Origin: Vallitaleaceae bacterium
GTDB taxonomy: Bacteria > Bacillota > Clostridia > Lachnospirales > Vallitaleaceae
Direction of reading: 5' to 3'
DNA length: 9,855 nt
Assembly (NCBI GenBank): GCA_027858555.1
Contig: JAQICP010000026.1
Span: 1-9,855, forward strand
Made by a program: the position numbers and the translations under genes. Shown here piece after piece: positions 7,186 to 9,855 of this stretch; position 1 is the stretch's first letter; every line of letters begins with the position of its first letter. The notes under the pieces are model-generated. The model ran no database searches and was not told the origin of the DNA. It was given only the letters and a program-made list of their open reading frames with translations.

Positions 7186-8645
7186 ACAATTACCTCCGGA
7201 TACTTAATGCGTTCATGGTACATGCCATTATATACTTTTATAAATGCTTTTTCAATTATAACCAATTCTTTTAGCATCAATTTACTTTCAACTAATTGAT
7301 AATCCAAAATTTTGATCTTAATAATCTCCCTTATGACTTCAGTGATTTTTTCCATCGTACGGTCACTCGGAGATTGTGCCTTTATCGCTGCTTCCACACA
7401 ATCTGCAATCATGACAATTGCTGCTTCATTAGATTGTGGTTTTGGTCCATTGTACTTGAACTTACCTGGATCTATAACAAAGCCATCACTATGCTCTTTA
7501 GCTTTGTGGTAAAAATAGTACACAATCGCATCACCTTGATGTTCCCTGATTATATCAATGATTTCTTTTGGTAACTTATGATCCTTTGCCAACTTCACAC
7601 CATCCGAAACATGATTTATAATAATCTCTGCACTCGTATCTGGAGCAAGTTGATCATTTGGATTATTGGCATTTTGATTTTCCGTAAAATTAAATGGATG
7701 CTTCATTTTACCAATATCATGAAATAAGGCGCCCGATCTTGCGAGTAAAGGATTAGCACCGATATCCATAGCTGCTTTTTCGGCTAAATTAGCAACCATC
7801 TGACTATGATGATAGGTACCTGGCGCTTCTAGTAATAAACGTTGTAGAAGCTTATGATTCGTGTTTGTAAGCTCTAATAATTTGAATGGTGTGAGCAAGT
7901 TAAAGATAGTCTCGAAGAGTGGTAGGCTGCCATAAGTCACAATAACTGCCAGTGCTGGATTTAATAACACATAAATCATATTCTCAGTTAATATTTCAAA
8001 ACCATTTGAACTACCAAGAATGCTTTTAAAAACCAGTAAAGCACCATTTATCGCCATCATATAAAGTGCCACATAGAACATTTTTTGCCGTTCTTTTGCC
8101 ATAGATGTGAGGACTGGTGATATACTACCACTAATAATGAAAAACAGCATGAAGCTAATATCCAAATTACCTGTAATGACTATAATAATCGTCACGACCA
8201 AATTAGCTAACACACCAAGTCCTTCGTCTATAAGAAGGGCAATAATCATGCCAAGTAGCGTGTAAGGTAACAACCAAATAAATGATGTATTAGCCAAAAA
8301 TTGAGACGGTATAATAACGATCAAATAAATGATGGTAAGCATCAACATATGCTTTTTATCAAATAAGATATGTGGTTTGAATATATACATATAAACGAAT
8401 AATAACAATAAAAATAAACCAACAAAAATATTTCTACCTATCACTTCAAGTGTTTCCACGTCTGCTCCATATAAAACCGTATTAAGGACGCCTATTGTGA
8501 CTGCCGTCATGATAAGCATCATAAGGATTGGAAATATGAATTTCATCATTTTAAAATGTTTTGTAATGTTATGCCTTTTTAGATGCCGCCTCATCTTATG
8601 GTCAGCTTGATTTGGGTCATTACGTTTCTTTATTTGATGCTTCAT
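7182..8645 (-). CDS. pgpH: PgpH/YqfF-type 7TM HD-domain phosphodiesterase, short form without HDED domain
   Basis: Predicted c-di-AMP phosphodiesterase of the membrane, 487 residues. A basic N-terminus (1-34) leads to a first helix (about 35-58). Only about 12 residues later a further block of membrane helices begins (72-250), and a cytosolic HD domain follows (about 270-475). Metal-binding residues of the HDIG type are all visible: H279/H280 in GTYHHSQMV, H309-D310 in HDIGK, H345, H369 and D415. PgpH proteins such as the Listeria one are about 700 residues because a large extracellular 7TMR-HDED domain lies between helices 1 and 2; that domain is absent here. The ATG at 8645 follows GGAAGGAAG by 5 bases and overlaps phoH by 26 bases. 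A longer start at 8693 (GAGG only 3 bases away) would add 16 residues and cannot be excluded. The ATGA overlap with ybeY indicates coupling. c-di-AMP specificity is inferred from the family. Confidence 0.9.
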   Translation of the reverse strand: MKHQIKKRNDPNQADHKMRRHLKRHNITKHFKMMKFIFPILMMLIMTAVTIGVLNTVLYGADVETLEVIGRNIFVGLFLLLLFVYMYIFKPHILFDKKHMLMLTIIYLIVIIPSQFLANTSFIWLLPYTLLGMIIALLIDEGLGVLANLVVTIIIVITGNLDISFMLFFIISGSISPVLTSMAKERQKMFYVALYMMAINGALLVFKSILGSSNGFEILTENMIYVLLNPALAVIVTYGSLPLFETIFNLLTPFKLLELTNTNHKLLQRLLLEAPGTYHHSQMVANLAEKAAMDIGANPLLARSGALFHDIGKMKHPFNFTENQNANNPNDQLAPDTSAEIIINHVSDGVKLAKDHKLPKEIIDIIREHQGDAIVYYFYHKAKEHSDGFVIDPGKFKYNGPKPQSNEAAIVMIADCVEAAIKAQSPSDRTMEKITEVIREIIKIKILDYQLVESKLMLKELVIIEKAFIKVYNGMYHERIKYPEVIV

Positions 8646-9621
8646 TTTTGCTTCCTTCCGAAAGTTTAATTGGTCTATTTTCGTAATGTTCATAGGCCTC
8701 AACAATCTTTTGTACTAATGGATGTCGAACTACATCTTGACTACTAAGATTCATAACGCCTATTTCCTTGATTGACCCGACAACCTGGATACCAATATCA
8801 AGTCCAGATTGTTTCTTGCCTTCAAGGTCATTTTGACTTAAGTCTCCAGTAATTATTGCTTTAGAGTTGAAACCAATTCTTGTTAAACACATCTTCATTT
8901 GTGCGGGTGTGGTATTTTGTGCTTCATCGAGTACTATGAATGCATTGTCAAGGGTTCTGCCTCGCATATAGGCGAGAGGTGCAACTTCTATTAAACCACG
9001 TTCCATATTTTTAAGAAATTGTTCCGCCCCCATAATCTCGTACAAGGCATCATAGAGCGGTCTGAGGTATGGGTCTACTTTACTTTGCAAATCACCTGGT
9101 AAAAATCCAAGCTTTTCACCCGCTTCGATAGCTGGTCTTGTTAATATGATTCGATTAACTTCATTATTTTTAAAAGCTGTAATTGCCATAGCCATGGCTA
9201 GATATGTCTTACCAGTGCCTGCTGGTCCAGATGCAAATACAATCATCTTATTACGAATCATATCCACATATTTTTTTTGACCAATGGTTTTTGGTCTAAT
9301 CCATCTGCCCTTGATTGTCTTACAGATGACTGCTTCATGTATTTTCGAAATATCCGCTGAACTCGAGTCATCAAAACGCGATATATTATAATCAATGTTT
9401 TGGGAAGTGATCTCCACGCCTAGATTTACGGTGTCAATTAATTGATGTATTAATCTTACCGCTTTCCTGACAGCCTCTGTGGCTCCTGTGATTCTGACGT
9501 CACCATCTCTATTTATAATGCTAACTTTCAATTCATTCTCGATTTTTCTAATATTACTATCATAATCCCCAAAAATAGCCGCCATGATATCAGGAGACAT
9601 CTCCATTGTATAATCTGTCAT
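8620..9621 (-). CDS. phoH: PhoH-like P-loop ATPase
   Basis: A 333-residue cytoplasmic ATPase of the PhoH family, linked in bacteria to RNA metabolism. The N-terminal 100 residues form a KH-like nucleic-acid-binding region, with the IFGDYDSNIRKIE turn near residues 16-28. The ATPase part has Walker A GPAGTGKT at 132-139, Walker B with VLDEAQN at 230-236, the TGD sensor at 258-260 and VVRHPLV at 297-303. All key residues are intact and the length is normal. The frame could open with TTG at 9624. The following ATG at 9621 is chosen because GGAGG lies 5 bases before it and only 2 before the TTG. It is the first gene of the run. The usual upstream partners yqfC and yqfD are not adjacent: 154 bases of apparently non-coding sequence precede it. 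Confidence 0.97.
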   Translation of the reverse strand: MTDYTMEMSPDIMAAIFGDYDSNIRKIENELKVSIINRDGDVRITGATEAVRKAVRLIHQLIDTVNLGVEITSQNIDYNISRFDDSSSADISKIHEAVICKTIKGRWIRPKTIGQKKYVDMIRNKMIVFASGPAGTGKTYLAMAMAITAFKNNEVNRIILTRPAIEAGEKLGFLPGDLQSKVDPYLRPLYDALYEIMGAEQFLKNMERGLIEVAPLAYMRGRTLDNAFIVLDEAQNTTPAQMKMCLTRIGFNSKAIITGDLSQNDLEGKKQSGLDIGIQVVGSIKEIGVMNLSSQDVVRHPLVQKIVEAYEHYENRPIKLSEGSKNEASNKET

Positions 9622-9775
9622 CAAAACCTCCCATGCTTGATGTTCAATTCACTATTTATATTACATCAAATGGATTAATTTGTACATGAACTATGGGAAA
9701 AATTTATATATTTAATATCCTAGTAATATTTACTTAAAATATTGTAGGCTGGCTTTTACTCGCAAGTATATATCA
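9622..9775 (-). promoter_or_regulatory. probable promoter region of the phoH operon, including a 7-base inverted repeat
   Basis: This AT-rich gap lies before the first gene of the operon and has no supported coding frame. TTGATGT (9637-9643) and ACATCAA (9663-9669) form an inverted repeat with 19 bases between, ending just upstream of the phoH GGAGG; it could be an operator or a leader hairpin. On the minus strand a possible sigma-A pair is TTGCGA and TATTTT with an 18-base spacer in the part distal to phoH. A TATAAA box nearer the gene lacks a good -35. Neither match is strong, so the promoter is inferred mainly from position. Confidence 0.35.
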
Positions 9776-9855
9776 ATGGGTATACCACCAGTAGGCGCCT
9801 TATCCTCCTATACTTCTTTCAATATCAGGATCAGTTGTTTAGACATGGATAATTC
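9776..9855 (+). CDS. possible start of a divergent plus-strand gene, cut by the window edge
   Basis: From the ATG at 9776 the plus strand is open for 26 codons to the window edge, starting MGIPPVGALSSYTSFNIR. The frame is in fact open back to a stop at 9713-9715, but no other good start or ribosome binding site is seen. There is also no Shine-Dalgarno before 9776. Support is therefore only the open frame and the plausible composition, with Pro, Gly, Ser and Tyr near the start. If real, it would be divergent from phoH and share the intergenic regulatory region. No family can be named. Confidence 0.25.
   Translation, partial: MGIPPVGALSSYTSFNIRISCLDMDN

Noticed and set aside
9803..9810. AGGAGG on the minus strand near the right edge, as a ribosome binding site
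   Set aside because: No ATG follows at a useful distance. The nearest GTG frame ends after ten codons.
9808..9855. Minus-strand frame open from the edge for 15 codons, as a possible C-terminus of an upstream gene such as yqfD
   Set aside because: Too short to judge and its residues do not resemble any gene end I recognise; open stretches of this size are common by chance.

Overview
The window looks like a chromosomal housekeeping region of a low-GC Firmicute, most likely a member of the Clostridia. The evidence is AT-rich codon use, strong GGAGG-type ribosome binding sites, and the partial conserved run phoH-yqfF/pgpH-ybeY-dgkA-cdd, which is typical of that phylum. I see no phage, transposon, CRISPR, tRNA or rRNA sequence, and no convincing new multi-gene system.

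All nine complete genes lie on the minus strand, so the region is transcribed from high to low coordinates. In transcription order they are: phoH (9621-8620), a short PgpH/YqfF-type HD phosphodiesterase (8645-7182), ybeY (7185-6694), dgkA (6697-6317), a DUF3048/YerB-like membrane-anchored protein (6320-5175), cytidine deaminase cdd (5163-4771), a MurJ/SpoVB-like MOP flippase (4730-3102), a YhiN/HI0933-family flavoprotein (3071-1827) and a COG2509-type FAD-dependent dehydrogenase (1843-242). Gaps are at most 40 bases. Three consecutive junctions are 4-base ATGA overlaps and two others overlap by 17 and 26 bases. A single operon with translational coupling is the simplest reading. I see no intrinsic terminator inside it.

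The first part joins RNA quality control (PhoH, YbeY), c-di-AMP breakdown (PgpH type), lipid phosphate recycling (DgkA) and pyrimidine salvage (Cdd). The flippase adds an envelope function, and two flavoproteins of unknown substrate end the series. Compared with the usual Bacillus order, era and recO do not follow cdd, a DUF3048 gene sits between dgkA and cdd, and yqfC-yqfD do not directly precede phoH.

The edges are incomplete. At 1-47 a minus-strand gene begins behind a very strong ribosome binding site; the 194-base gap before it contains phased direct repeats and AT-rich inverted repeats. At 9776-9855 there is a weakly supported plus-strand open frame that would be divergent from phoH. 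The 154-base gap between it and phoH holds a 7-base inverted repeat and presumably the operon promoter.

The best lead is that the PgpH-type protein is only about 487 residues long and lacks the large extracellular 7TMR-HDED domain, while its membrane and catalytic HD parts look intact.
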